A DNA stretch of 64,000 nt from Rhizobium sp. 18065 (GTDB lineage Bacteria > Pseudomonadota > Alphaproteobacteria > Rhizobiales > Rhizobiaceae): contig NZ_CACSJP010000001.1 in NCBI RefSeq assembly GCF_902706095.1, positions 248,001-312,000 on the forward strand, written 5' to 3'. Under the pieces are notes generated by a model. It saw only the letters and a program-made list of their open reading frames with translations, did not search any database and was not told where the DNA came from. Every line of letters starts with the position of its first letter. Positions within the stretch are counted from its first letter, which is position 1. Below are positions 1 through 8,737 of this stretch, piece after piece. The translations under genes and the position numbers were made by a program.

Positions 1-1
1 C

Positions 2-343
2 ATCAAGAGCGGCCTCGCACCCGCCGTCCGCCGGCGGATCACAGATTACATCGAGGCGCATCTCGACCATCAGGTGAGCCTGGCTGACCTCGCCGCGATT
101 GCCGGCCTCAGCGAATTCCACCTGCAGCGCATGTTCCGGGCGAGTTGCGGTGTCTCTCCGCATGGCTGGGTCCAGCATCGGCGGCTTGCCCGCGCCAAGA
201 CACTGCTGGCCGGCGCCGATCCGATTGCCCAGATCGCGTCGGCCTGCGGCTTCAGCAGCCAGAGCCACCTGACCCGGGTGTTCAAGACGATGACCGGCAC
301 GACGCCATCGGCTTACCGACACAGCGTCGCCGGCAGCGCCTGA
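2..343 (+). CDS. AraC-family transcriptional regulator, C-terminal part
   Basis: The gene begins upstream of the window: the frame is open from base 2, and 113 residues precede the TGA at 341-343. The visible part is an AraC/XylS DNA-binding domain. The first helix-turn-helix includes LADLAAIAGLSEFHLQRMF, followed by the F-R-x-x-x-G-V-S-P-H-x-W linker typical of the family. The second helix-turn-helix includes IAQIASACGFSSQSHLTRVF, and the C-terminal signature is G-T-T-P-S-A-Y-R. The effector-binding N-terminal domain is not in view, so the inducer and targets cannot be guessed. It runs convergently towards the aldo/keto reductase gene, with 10 nt between the stops. Confidence 0.9.
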   Translation: MKSGLAPAVRRRITDYIEAHLDHQVSLADLAAIAGLSEFHLQRMFRASCGVSPHGWVQHRRLARAKTLLAGADPIAQIASACGFSSQSHLTRVFKTMTGTTPSAYRHSVAGSA

Positions 344-353
344 CACCTTGGCG

Positions 354-1352
<999 letters not shown>

Positions 1353-1450
1353 GGTCTTCAACCTTTCGCGGGGAGCGCTCTGGATGCGCTGATGATGGTC
1401 GCAGAATATCATAAGGATTGAACAGGATAATGGCTGTAATTTCGCGGTAC

Positions 1451-1471
1451 TTGTTCTATTGAATAGTACAA
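1451..1471. promoter_or_regulatory. Inverted repeat, candidate LysR operator
   Basis: The arm TTGTTCTATT (1451-1460) and the arm AATAGTACAA (1462-1471) are reverse complements at 9 of 10 positions around a single G at 1461. The repeat ends at the first base of the ATG of the downstream LysR gene and lies in the shared promoter region with the divergent aldo/keto reductase. This fits an autoregulatory operator, but no binding data exist here. Confidence 0.55.
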
Positions 1472-2382
1472 TGAACAGGATCCAGCTCTCCCAACTGGCG
1501 GTGCTCGCCACCGTCGCCGAGACCCGCAGCTTTCGCAAGGCGGCTGACGAGCTTGCCATTGCGCCATCGGCCGTCAGCCATGCGGTCGCTTCGCTGGAGG
1601 CAAGCCTTGGCGTGCGCCTGCTCGCCCGCACCACCCGCAGCGTCGCGCCGACGGAGGAGGGCAGGCGGCTGCTGGAGACGCTGGCGCCGGCGCTGGCCGA
1701 TATCGATACGGCACTGGCGGCACTGGCAGACGATAGAAGCGTGCCGGCCGGCCCGCTGCGCATCACCATGCCGATGCTGGCCGCCGAAGACCTGATTGCG
1801 CCGCGGCTGGGTGCGTTCCTGCGGACCTATCCGCGGATCGAACTCGATATCGTCACCAATGACCGCTTCGAGGATATCGTCGCCGAAGGGTTCGACGCGG
1901 GTCTGCGACTTGGCGAACATCTGGAAGCCGACATGATCGCGGTCAAGGCGAGCGGCCCGCAGCGCGGCGTGATCGTCGGATCGCCTGCCTGTATCGCCGA
2001 ACACGGCATGCCACGCACGCCGCAGGACCTGATGCGGCATCGCTGCATCCGCCGCCGGTTCAGCAGCGGCCGGATCTATCGCTGGGAACTGGAGCAGAAT
2101 GGCAAGCTACTCGCTGTCGATGTGCAGGGACCGCTGATTGTCTCTGACCAGCGACTGGCCCGCATCGCGGCTCTTGATGGCGTCGGGCTGGCCTTCCTGT
2201 TCGACGAGCGGGTGAATGAGGATATCCGCGAAGGACGTCTGGTGCCGGTGCTCACCGACTGGTCGCCGCCGTTCGATGGTTTCTACATCTACTACACCTC
2301 ACGCCGGCAAATGCGCCCGGCGCTGCGGGCATTCGTCGATTTCTTCCGTTTTACGGCTGGTGCGGGTCACGGGCGCGAATGA
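1471..2382 (+). CDS. LysR-family transcriptional regulator
   Basis: A 303-residue LysR-type regulator. The N-terminal winged helix-turn-helix (about residues 1-60) contains FRKAADELAIAPSAVSHAV and LEASLGVRLLARTTRSV. The remainder is a substrate-binding domain of the CrgA/AaeR-like subgroup (GPLRITMPMLAAEDLIAP onward). The ATG at 1471 is preferred to an in-frame TTG at 1459 because family homology starts MNRIQLSQLAVL. Neither start has a convincing ribosome-binding site, and a near-perfect inverted repeat abuts the ATG. It is divergent from the aldo/keto reductase, the classical arrangement for a LysR activator and its target. Its last 32 nt overlap, on the opposite strand, the 3' end of the toxin gene. 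Confidence 0.93.
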   Translation: MNRIQLSQLAVLATVAETRSFRKAADELAIAPSAVSHAVASLEASLGVRLLARTTRSVAPTEEGRRLLETLAPALADIDTALAALADDRSVPAGPLRITMPMLAAEDLIAPRLGAFLRTYPRIELDIVTNDRFEDIVAEGFDAGLRLGEHLEADMIAVKASGPQRGVIVGSPACIAEHGMPRTPQDLMRHRCIRRRFSSGRIYRWELEQNGKLLAVDVQGPLIVSDQRLARIAALDGVGLAFLFDERVNEDIREGRLVPVLTDWSPPFDGFYIYYTSRRQMRPALRAFVDFFRFTAGAGHGRE

Positions 2383-2656
2383 CCCGCCGGCTTCTTTCAG
2401 AGTAAACCGTGCTACGATGCGCCACTCTGACGACTAGAATATAGCCGTTGTCTTCCCGCAGAATCTGGCAAACCAGTCGGATGTCGCCAATTCTCAATTT
2501 CCAGAAATCCTTGAGGTCGCCGCTATAGGGCCGGAGGCGCTGTCTTGGGTCTTCCAGTGGAAGCAGCAGGTCCAGCGCCTTCTTGATGCGCCGTTGATGG
2601 TCAGTTCCGAGCTGCCTGAGTTCCTCGATAGCAGCGGGATGCCATTCAATCCGCAA
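2351..2656 (-). CDS. RelE/ParE-family toxin
   Basis: A 101-residue protein of the RelE/ParE fold: it begins MRIEWHPAAIEELRQLG, has an alpha-hairpin rich in Lys/Arg, a central LKDFWKLRIGDIRLVCQI strand pair, and ends with the basic VRVAHRSTVYSERSRR segment. Known members either cleave mRNA on the ribosome or inhibit gyrase; which applies here cannot be told. The start is TTG at 2656, with AAGGAA seven bases upstream inside the antitoxin gene. The two genes overlap by 11 nt and are probably translationally coupled. The 3' end overlaps the end of the convergent LysR gene by 32 nt. Confidence 0.85.
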   Translation of the reverse strand: MRIEWHPAAIEELRQLGTDHQRRIKKALDLLLPLEDPRQRLRPYSGDLKDFWKLRIGDIRLVCQILREDNGYILVVRVAHRSTVYSERSRRVIRARDPHQP

Positions 2657-2864
2657 GCCCGAGTTCCTTCCAGACCTGTTCGTTTGGCACCGGCTCGAAT
2701 GGCTCTTTCAGCCGAGCTTCGACGGCGTAGAGATCTTCCAGCTCTTCAAGTTTTTCGACAAGCGCGTCGTGGAACATTTCGGCGCGGTCGAGGCCATGAG
2801 CCTTGGCAATCTTTTCCCAGCGGGCCTCTATCTCGTCGTCAATCCGGATGTTTACGGTTGCCAT
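2646..2864 (-). CDS. Ribbon-helix-helix-type antitoxin
   Basis: A 72-residue antitoxin lying directly upstream of, and overlapping by 11 nt, the RelE/ParE-type toxin. The N-terminal MATVNIRIDDEIEARWEKIA is the strand-helix part of a ribbon-helix-helix DNA-binding domain. The C-terminal half (VEARLKEPFEPVPNEQVW) is acidic and proline-containing, as expected of the segment that wraps the toxin. A good ribosome-binding site (AGGAGA) precedes the ATG at 2864. It probably represses its own promoter, located in 2865-2915. No clear operator palindrome was found there. Confidence 0.85.
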   Translation of the reverse strand: MATVNIRIDDEIEARWEKIAKAHGLDRAEMFHDALVEKLEELEDLYAVEARLKEPFEPVPNEQVWKELGLAD

Positions 2865-2915
2865 CGCTGGTCTCCTTCATGCCGAATTCTAGTACAGTCT
2901 TTGGTCCGATACAAA

Positions 2916-3362
2916 CTATGCCAATGTCATCCGATAGCGCACATGCCCGTCTTCCTTCGCATAGCTGTCATAGAGTTTGCGGGCGGTCGCATTGTCGTGA
3001 TTGGTATGCCAGTAGAGCCGCGACCAGCCCTGGGTCTTGGCAAGCGCGATCAGGTCGTCGATCAGCGCGCGGCCGATGCCCTGTCCGCGAAAGCGGGCGT
3101 CGAGGAACAGGTCTTCGAGATAACAGTCCGGCGTCATCACCCAGGTGCTGTCGTGAAAATGGTGGATGGCAAAGCCGGCCAGCTGCCCGTCGATCTCGGC
3201 GACACGCATGGCAACGCGCGAGGCTGGATCGAGGATGCGCGCCCAGGTGTGGTCGGTGATCTTGGCGGCAAGATCGACCTTGTAGAAGGTCAGGTAACCC
3301 GTCCAGAGATAGCGCCAGGCGGCTTCGTCGGCCGCTGTCGCATCGCGAATGACAAGGGTCAT
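2916..3362 (-). CDS. GNAT-family N-acetyltransferase
   Basis: A 148-residue GNAT-fold acetyltransferase. The acetyl-CoA pyrophosphate-binding motif A is LFLDARFRGQGIGRALIDDL (R-x-x-G-x-G/A), preceded by the beta4 strand CYLEDLF. The C-terminal WHTNHDNATARKLYDS motif is characteristic of the subgroup in which an Asn and a Tyr orient the substrate. The start is the ATG at 3362 (MTLVIRDATAADEA). It follows the aldo/keto reductase gene after only 2 nt, so the two are probably co-transcribed. The acceptor amine is unknown. Confidence 0.9.
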   Translation of the reverse strand: MTLVIRDATAADEAAWRYLWTGYLTFYKVDLAAKITDHTWARILDPASRVAMRVAEIDGQLAGFAIHHFHDSTWVMTPDCYLEDLFLDARFRGQGIGRALIDDLIALAKTQGWSRLYWHTNHDNATARKLYDSYAKEDGHVRYRMTLA

Positions 3363-3364
3363 GC

Positions 3365-4315
3365 TCAGGCACCCGCCGCGTTGAGCAGGGCCATCTGCTG
3401 ATCCGAGAGCTGCAGATTTCCAGCGGCGATCAGGCTGTCGAGCTGGCGAAGGCTGGTTGCCGATGCGATCGGTGCGGTGATGCCGGGACGGGCGGCAACC
3501 CAGGCGATGGCGACGGTTGCCGGCGTGGTTCCGGTCTCGGCGGCGATCTGGTCGAGGGTGGCGAGGATCTTCAATCCCTTGTCGTTCAGGTAGTTGCCGA
3601 CGCGGTAGGAGCGGGCGACACCGGCCGTATCCTCGTGTTTGCGGTATTTGCCGGTGAGGAAGCCGGCGGCCAGCGCATAGTAGCTGATCACGCCGATGTC
3701 TTCGGCGACACACAGATCGGCAAGCGGTCCCTCGAAGCGGTCGCGTGTATAGAGATTGTATTCCGGCTGTACGACGTCGAAGCGCGGCAGGCCGTTTTTC
3801 GCCGAGGCATCAAGGGCCGCCTGCAACTGCTCGCCATCATAGTTGGAGCAGCCGATGGCGCGCACCTTGCCGGCCCTGATCAGCGTGCCGAAGGCTTCCA
3901 GCGTTTCCTCGATCGGGGTCTTTTCATCCGGCTTGTGGGCCAGATAGAGGTCGACATAGTCGGTCTGCAGGCGTTTCAGCGATGCCTCGACCGCGTCCGC
4001 GATCCAGGTCTTGCCAAGGCCGGTCTCGCGGCCATTGTTGTCGAAGCCGACCTTGGTGACGATGATCGCCTTGTCGCGGGAAATGCTGCTGCGCTTCAGC
4101 CACTTGCCGATGATCGCTTCGCTTTCGCCGCCGACATGACCATCGACCCAGGCGGAATAGACATCGGCCGTGTCGATCGTATTGTAGCCGGCGTCGAAAA
4201 AGGCATCGAGCAGGGCAAACGAGGTCGCCTCGTCGGCCGTCCAGCCGAAAACATTACCGCCGAAGACGACGGGTGCGATGGAAAGACCGGTGCGGCCGAG
4301 GGCGCGCTTCTGCAT
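3365..4315 (-). CDS. Aldo/keto reductase
   Basis: A 316-residue aldo/keto reductase, related only distantly to the one at 354-1352. The catalytic Asp48 and Tyr53 are in NTIDTADVYS, the Lys88 in IIVTKVGF, and the His in LYLAHKPD. It starts at the ATG at 4315 (MQKRALGRTGLSIAPVVFGG). Upstream lies a 115-nt gap holding a perfect 7-bp inverted repeat (4374-4393). The GlxA-type regulator gene further upstream reads in the same direction, and the GNAT gene follows after 2 nt. The substrate is not predictable from sequence. Confidence 0.92.
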   Translation of the reverse strand: MQKRALGRTGLSIAPVVFGGNVFGWTADEATSFALLDAFFDAGYNTIDTADVYSAWVDGHVGGESEAIIGKWLKRSSISRDKAIIVTKVGFDNNGRETGLGKTWIADAVEASLKRLQTDYVDLYLAHKPDEKTPIEETLEAFGTLIRAGKVRAIGCSNYDGEQLQAALDASAKNGLPRFDVVQPEYNLYTRDRFEGPLADLCVAEDIGVISYYALAAGFLTGKYRKHEDTAGVARSYRVGNYLNDKGLKILATLDQIAAETGTTPATVAIAWVAARPGITAPIASATSLRQLDSLIAAGNLQLSDQQMALLNAAGA

Positions 4316-4373
4316 GACATGATCCTTTCGAGGGACGATTGGACCGGACGGTAGCAATCGGCTTCTTGATGCA

Positions 4374-4393
4374 CCATTCAAATTGGTGAATGG
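4374..4393. promoter_or_regulatory. Inverted repeat in aldo/keto reductase promoter
   Basis: CCATTCA (4374-4380) and TGAATGG (4387-4393) are perfect 7-bp inverted repeats separated by AATTGG. They lie 59 nt upstream of the aldo/keto reductase ATG (4315, minus strand). The spacing and position suit a dimeric repressor or activator site; the regulator is unknown. Confidence 0.45.
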
Positions 4394-4430
4394 GTCCGAT
4401 CCATCAAGGGGCTGGGGGGCGAGGTTCCGC

Positions 4431-5435
4431 TCAGGTGTCGGGCCGTCGATCGCGGCGAAACTGGCTGGGTGGCGCTGCGTGATGCTCCGACCAGACCCGC
4501 CGCAAATGCCGTGTCGAGGAAAATCCGGCCCGCTCGGCGACGCTTTCCATATCGAACCGGCTCTGCGACAACAGGTCATGCGCCAGCGCAACCCGGATCG
4601 TGTTGATATAGGCTGTAACCGACAGGCCGGTATGCTCGCGAAACAGCCGGGTCATATGCCGTTCGCTGAGCGCCGCAAGCCGCGACAGTTCGCCAAGGCT
4701 CCAGTCACGTGCCGGATCGGCCATGACGGCGTCCTGCATCCGGTGGATCGCCGGATGGATATGGTTGCGGCCCGAAAGCCAGGGCGAAAGCTGCGGGTCA
4801 GAGCCGCTGCGACGCAGATAGATGACCATCATGCGCGCCACCGCCAGCGCCACCTGGGCCGAGGTCAATTTTGCGACGACATGCAACATCAGGTCGATCC
4901 CGGTCGAGATGCCGGCACTGGAGAAGCGGTTGCGGTCCTCGACATAGAGCCGGTTTTCCAGAACGTTGGCAGTTGGCGCCAACGCCTTCAGTTCGTCGAT
5001 GCACTCGGCATGGGTGGTACAGGCATGGCCTTCCAAAAGGCCGGCCGCACCCGCCAGCAACGCGCCGGAGCAGATCGTCACCAGTCTCGTGTCCGCTGCA
5101 ACAACATTGCGCAGCCATGTGCGGAGGGCAGCAAGTTCGGCATTCGCAGCAAGCGCCTGTTCGCCAACCGCAAGACTGCCGGAAATAACCAGCATGGCAC
5201 CGCTGGGCAGGCTTTCGGGCAATGGCTCCAACCCGTCCAGCATCAGCCCGATGGAGGTCTGCTGTCGGGCATGCGTGGAGATATAGCGGTAGTCGAATTG
5301 AACCGCACTCTGCTCGCTATTGGCATAGCGCAGCACTTCCAGCGGCCCTGCGATATCGATCAGCAGGGCCTCCGGCGGAACCAGAATGTAGACCGGAAGG
5401 ATCTCCGGTGCTGACAGGTTCGTCTGTTCGCTCAA
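4431..5435 (-). CDS. GlxA-family transcriptional regulator (DJ-1/PfpI plus AraC HTH)
   Basis: A 334-residue two-domain regulator. Residues about 10-190 form a class-I-amidotransferase-like DJ-1/PfpI domain, with the nucleophile-elbow Cys122 in VTICSGALLAG. Residues about 230-325 form an AraC-type double helix-turn-helix (LGELSRLAALSERHMTRLF and SVAERAGFSSTRHLRRVW). Its ATG (5435) overlaps the stop of the isochorismatase-like gene by 4 nt (ATGA), so the two are translationally coupled. This pairing suggests the regulator controls its own operon in response to an amide or amino-acid-like ligand (inference). Usual length for the family is 310-340. Confidence 0.92.
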   Translation of the reverse strand: MSEQTNLSAPEILPVYILVPPEALLIDIAGPLEVLRYANSEQSAVQFDYRYISTHARQQTSIGLMLDGLEPLPESLPSGAMLVISGSLAVGEQALAANAELAALRTWLRNVVAADTRLVTICSGALLAGAAGLLEGHACTTHAECIDELKALAPTANVLENRLYVEDRNRFSSAGISTGIDLMLHVVAKLTSAQVALAVARMMVIYLRRSGSDPQLSPWLSGRNHIHPAIHRMQDAVMADPARDWSLGELSRLAALSERHMTRLFREHTGLSVTAYINTIRVALAHDLLSQSRFDMESVAERAGFSSTRHLRRVWSEHHAAPPSQFRRDRRPDT

Positions 5436-5992
5436 GCCGTTTTCCTTGCTGCACCGAGTGCGTCTTCGACAGTTGCGATGCGGGCGAAACGACCGGCCAG
5501 AACCAACTCTGTGCGCATGCGAATCTCGGCCGGCGAGAAGCTGACGCCGGACGCATGGGTCATGGCAAAGGTGAGCATGGCTTCGCTGACGAAATCGACG
5601 TCGTATCCGGTATCAGCCGCGTTGCGTGTCGTGGTTTCACAGCATTGTTCGGTACGGATGCCGGAGATGATCAGGCGGGTGATGTCGTTCGCCTTCAGCC
5701 AGTCCTCGAGGCCGGTGCCGACCAGGGCCGAATGCACGGTCTTGTGGAATGTCACGTCCGGACTGATCTTGAGTTCGGCAAGCGTCGTGACGAAACCGCT
5801 ATCGAGCGTGAACGGTGCATCGCTGTCGACATGGAAAATCTGCACGATCGGAATGCTGGCCGCCTTGGCGCCGTCGATCAGTGCCTGCTGTTTCTCGACA
5901 TAGGCGGCAAGGTCGTCATTCGTCCAGAACGCGCATTGGCGAAAGGACTCCTGGGCATCGATGACAATCAGTGCATTTTTCTCTGCGGACAT
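5432..5992 (-). CDS. Isochorismatase-family cysteine hydrolase
   Basis: A 186-residue hydrolase of the isochorismatase-like fold. The catalytic triad is visible as Asp12 (LIVIDAQESF), Lys84 (TFHKTVHSAL) and Cys117 (GIRTEQCCET), with the cis-peptide region just before the Cys. Family members include nicotinamidase, N-carbamoylsarcosine amidase and many uncharacterised amidases; the substrate cannot be chosen. The start is the ATG at 5992 (MSAEKNALIVIDAQ). It is the first gene of a two-gene operon with the GlxA-type regulator (4-nt overlap) and is divergent from the Gfo/Idh gene. Confidence 0.9.
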   Translation of the reverse strand: MSAEKNALIVIDAQESFRQCAFWTNDDLAAYVEKQQALIDGAKAASIPIVQIFHVDSDAPFTLDSGFVTTLAELKISPDVTFHKTVHSALVGTGLEDWLKANDITRLIISGIRTEQCCETTTRNAADTGYDVDFVSEAMLTFAMTHASGVSFSPAEIRMRTELVLAGRFARIATVEDALGAARKTA

Positions 5993-6186
5993 TTCAGGCT
6001 CTCCAGTGTTTTCAACGATAGCCGAAGTTATCCTGTCTGGAGAGCAGAAAAAGCAGGCGGCCGGACGAAGAGTGGACATTTTCGGCCAACAGGGTGCACG
6101 GGCAAGGAGCGCCACCTGCCGCGAGCCGGATTGCGCCGCTCACGAACCTCGCTTAATGTCCGGCCGATATTTTCAGGGAGGAAATC

Positions 6187-7173
6187 ATGTTGCGTTTCGG
6201 AATTATGTCGACGGCCAAGATCGGCCGCGAGCTTGTCGTGCCGGCCATCCAGGACGCGGAAAATGCCGTGGTCACGGCGATTGCCAGCCGGGATATGGCA
6301 AAGGCCCGCGCCATGGCCGACCGCTTTTCCGTGCCGCATGCCTTCGGCTCCTATGAGGACATGCTGGCCTCAGACGTGATCGATGCAGTCTACATTCCGC
6401 TGCCGACTTCTCAACATGTCGAATGGTCGATCAAGGCCGCCAATGCAGGCAAGCATGTGCTGTGCGAAAAGCCGATCGCGCTGAAGGCCGACGAGATCGA
6501 CGCAATCATCGAAGCCCGCGACCGCAACAAGGTCGTCGTCTCCGAAGCCTTCATGGTCACCTACACACCGGTCTGGCACAAGGTCCGCGAACTGCTGGCG
6601 GCAGGCGCCATCGGTCAGTTGAAGATGGTCCAGGGTTCGTTCACCTATTTCAACCGCGATCCGGGCAATATGCGCAACATTCCCGAACTCGGCGGCGGCG
6701 CGCTGCCGGATATCGGCGTCTATCCGACGATCACCACGCGCTTTGCCACCGGCAAGGAGCCGCAGCGCATCCAGGCGACGATCGAGCGCGACCCGCAATT
6801 CGGCACCGACATCTATTCGAGCGTGAAGGCAGATTTCGGCGATTTCGAACTGAATTTCTACATCTCGACGCAGATGGCCAACCGCCAGCTGATGGTCTTC
6901 CACGGTACGGATGGCTTCATCGAGGTGAAGTCGCCGTTCAACGCCGACCGCTGGGGTGCCGAAGAGGTCGAACTGACCAATCGCAGTCATGACGGTTCGC
7001 AGATCTTCCGCTTCCCCGACAGCCGCCAGTACAAGCTGGAGACCGAGGCCTTTGCACGGGCGGTTGCCGGGACTACAGGCGAAGTGGTGACGCTGGAGAA
7101 TTCCAAGGCGAACCAGCGCTTCATCGATGCGATCTACCGCGCGGCGGCCAAGGACGGTTGGGAAACGGTATAA
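6187..7173 (+). CDS. Gfo/Idh/MocA-family oxidoreductase
   Basis: A 328-residue NAD(P)-dependent oxidoreductase. The N-terminal Rossmann fold starts [20 protein letters not shown]. The family signature CEKPIA (nucleotide- and substrate-contacting EKP) lies near residue 97, and the C-terminal alpha/beta domain contains [12 protein letters not shown]. Members oxidise or reduce sugars, inositols and related polyols, or act on aldoses and glycosides. A strong ribosome-binding site (GGGAGG) precedes the ATG at 6187. The promoter region (5993-6186) is shared with the divergent isochorismatase-like operon. The stop is 22 nt from the convergent gtrA-like gene. Confidence 0.92.
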   Translation: MLRFGIMSTAKIGRELVVPAIQDAENAVVTAIASRDMAKARAMADRFSVPHAFGSYEDMLASDVIDAVYIPLPTSQHVEWSIKAANAGKHVLCEKPIALKADEIDAIIEARDRNKVVVSEAFMVTYTPVWHKVRELLAAGAIGQLKMVQGSFTYFNRDPGNMRNIPELGGGALPDIGVYPTITTRFATGKEPQRIQATIERDPQFGTDIYSSVKADFGDFELNFYISTQMANRQLMVFHGTDGFIEVKSPFNADRWGAEEVELTNRSHDGSQIFRFPDSRQYKLETEAFARAVAGTTGEVVTLENSKANQRFIDAIYRAAAKDGWETV

Positions 7174-7195
7174 AGTTAGCCGGCTACTGATGTCG

Positions 7196-7570
7196 CTATC
7201 GTCTGAAGACGAAGCGCGAATAGCCGAAAAAGCTGAACAGCATGGCGGCGATGGAGGCAAAGACCAGCGCCGCATAGGGGCTGAGCAGCGGCGCCATGAT
7301 CAGCAGCCCGGCATAGATGCCGTAATTGACCAGCGACGTGATCACTGCGATCACGCCGTAGCGGAAGCCCTCGACCACGACCGAGCGTTTCGAGGCGCCG
7401 AAGGTGAAGCTGCGGTTGAGCAGCCAGGTGGCGGTCATCGCGAGCGCAATCGCGATGACCCGTGCGCTGAGCGGTCCGAGCGGTGTGAAAGACAAAAGCA
7501 GCCACAGCGTGCCGGCATCGACCACGAAGCCGGTTGCGCCGACGATGGCGAAGCGGATGAATTTCTTCAT
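7196..7570 (-). CDS. GtrA-family membrane protein
   Basis: A 124-residue protein with four predicted membrane helices (about residues 5-27, 33-55, 70-92 and 96-118). The family signature regions are RFAIVGATGFVVDAGTLWLL near the N-terminus and TWLLNRSFTFG in the middle. GtrA-type proteins are thought to flip or present polyprenyl-phosphate-linked sugars. The ATG at 7570 overlaps the stop of the upstream GT2 gene by 4 nt, so the two are coupled: the glycosyltransferase would charge the lipid and this protein would help move it across the membrane (inference from family). Confidence 0.9.
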   Translation of the reverse strand: MKKFIRFAIVGATGFVVDAGTLWLLLSFTPLGPLSARVIAIALAMTATWLLNRSFTFGASKRSVVVEGFRYGVIAVITSLVNYGIYAGLLIMAPLLSPYAALVFASIAAMLFSFFGYSRFVFRR

Positions 7571-8592
7571 GCGGCTTTCGAGGTGCGCTTGCTGGGCGTA
7601 GCGGATTTCGCCGCCGCCGCCGGTGTGTTGACCGGCTTCTGTTCGCTGTCAGGTCGCTTCAGTGCCGGCAGGTTCATGTAGTGGATGCGCAGCTGCTCGG
7701 CCCGTGATCGGGCAACCGAATCGAGGATCAGCGCTGCGGTGAAGCTGAGGAAAGACATCATCATCAGCGCCATGGCGGCAATCCAGGTCGGCATGCGCGA
7801 CACCAGGCCGGTGGTGAAGAATTCGTAGAGGACCGGGGCCATGAAGCCGAGGCTCATGCCCATCAGGCCGGCGCTGATCAGACCGAAAAAGGCAAAAGGC
7901 CTTGTCTCTTTCATCAGCATGGCAAACATCCAGAGGATCCTTGCACCGTCCTCGAATGTCGAGAGCTTGGAATGCGAGCCTTCCGGCCGGCGGCCGTAGT
8001 CGAGTTCCAGTTCGCAGACCGGCAGCTTCAGCCGCGAGGCATGCACCGACATTTCGGTTTCGATCTCGAAGCCGCCGGAGACGGCCGGGAAGCTTTTCAC
8101 GTAGCGGCGCGAAAACGCCCGGTATCCGGACAGGATGTCGGTGAAGTCATTGCCGAACAGCAGGCGGTAAAGCGTGTTGAACAGCCGGTTGCCAAAGGCA
8201 TGGCCCTGTCGTCCCGCATCGTCATGCACGCCGCGCCGTGTGCCGACCACCATGTCGGCGCGCTCGGTGATCAGCGTGCGGACCAGTTCTTCCGCGTCCT
8301 GCGGCGCATAGGTGCCGTCGCCATCGGCCATCACATAGATATCGGCGTCGATGTCGCAGAACATCCGGCGCACGACATGGCCCTTGCCCTGGCGGCGCTC
8401 GCGAACGACGGTGGCACCGGCCAGCATGGCGGTGAGCGCCGTGCCGTCGGTGGAATTGTTGTCATAGACGAAGATACGGGCCTGCGGCAGGGCGGTGCGG
8501 AAATCGCGCACGACGTCGCCGATCGTCGCCGCCTCGTTGTAGCAGGGCAGCAAGACGGCAATGTCGGGATAGGCGGAGGCCGAACCACTCAT
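7567..8592 (-). CDS. Polyprenyl-phosphate glycosyltransferase, family 2
   Basis: A 341-residue membrane-anchored GT2 enzyme of the DPM1/GtrB type. The GT-A domain starts IAVLLPCYNEAATIGDVV, has VYDNNSTDGT and the metal-binding DxD in YVMADGDGTY (about residue 90), and the acceptor-side SGYRAFSRRYVKSFP. Two C-terminal membrane helices (about 225-250 and 260-290) are followed by a Lys/Ala-rich tail. The ATG at 8592 is preferred to a GTG at 8604: AGGTG lies about 9 nt upstream of the ATG, while the GTG has no such site. It is co-translated with the gtrA-like gene and divergent from the GT-C-like membrane protein gene, pointing to lipid-linked sugar transfer at the cell envelope. Confidence 0.9.
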   Translation of the reverse strand: MSGSASAYPDIAVLLPCYNEAATIGDVVRDFRTALPQARIFVYDNNSTDGTALTAMLAGATVVRERRQGKGHVVRRMFCDIDADIYVMADGDGTYAPQDAEELVRTLITERADMVVGTRRGVHDDAGRQGHAFGNRLFNTLYRLLFGNDFTDILSGYRAFSRRYVKSFPAVSGGFEIETEMSVHASRLKLPVCELELDYGRRPEGSHSKLSTFEDGARILWMFAMLMKETRPFAFFGLISAGLMGMSLGFMAPVLYEFFTTGLVSRMPTWIAAMALMMMSFLSFTAALILDSVARSRAEQLRIHYMNLPALKRPDSEQKPVNTPAAAAKSATPSKRTSKAA

Positions 8593-8737
8593 CGAAAAGC
8601 GCACCTGTTGAAAGATCGAGCAGCCTTCGTGACCGCATCCGGCTTTACTATTTCTTGAGAAGGTTAAGGCTAGGTTTCGCCAGACCTTGCTCCTGGACTA
8701 TTTCGCATAACGGCTGCGAAATGCCGCCCTCTTGAGG

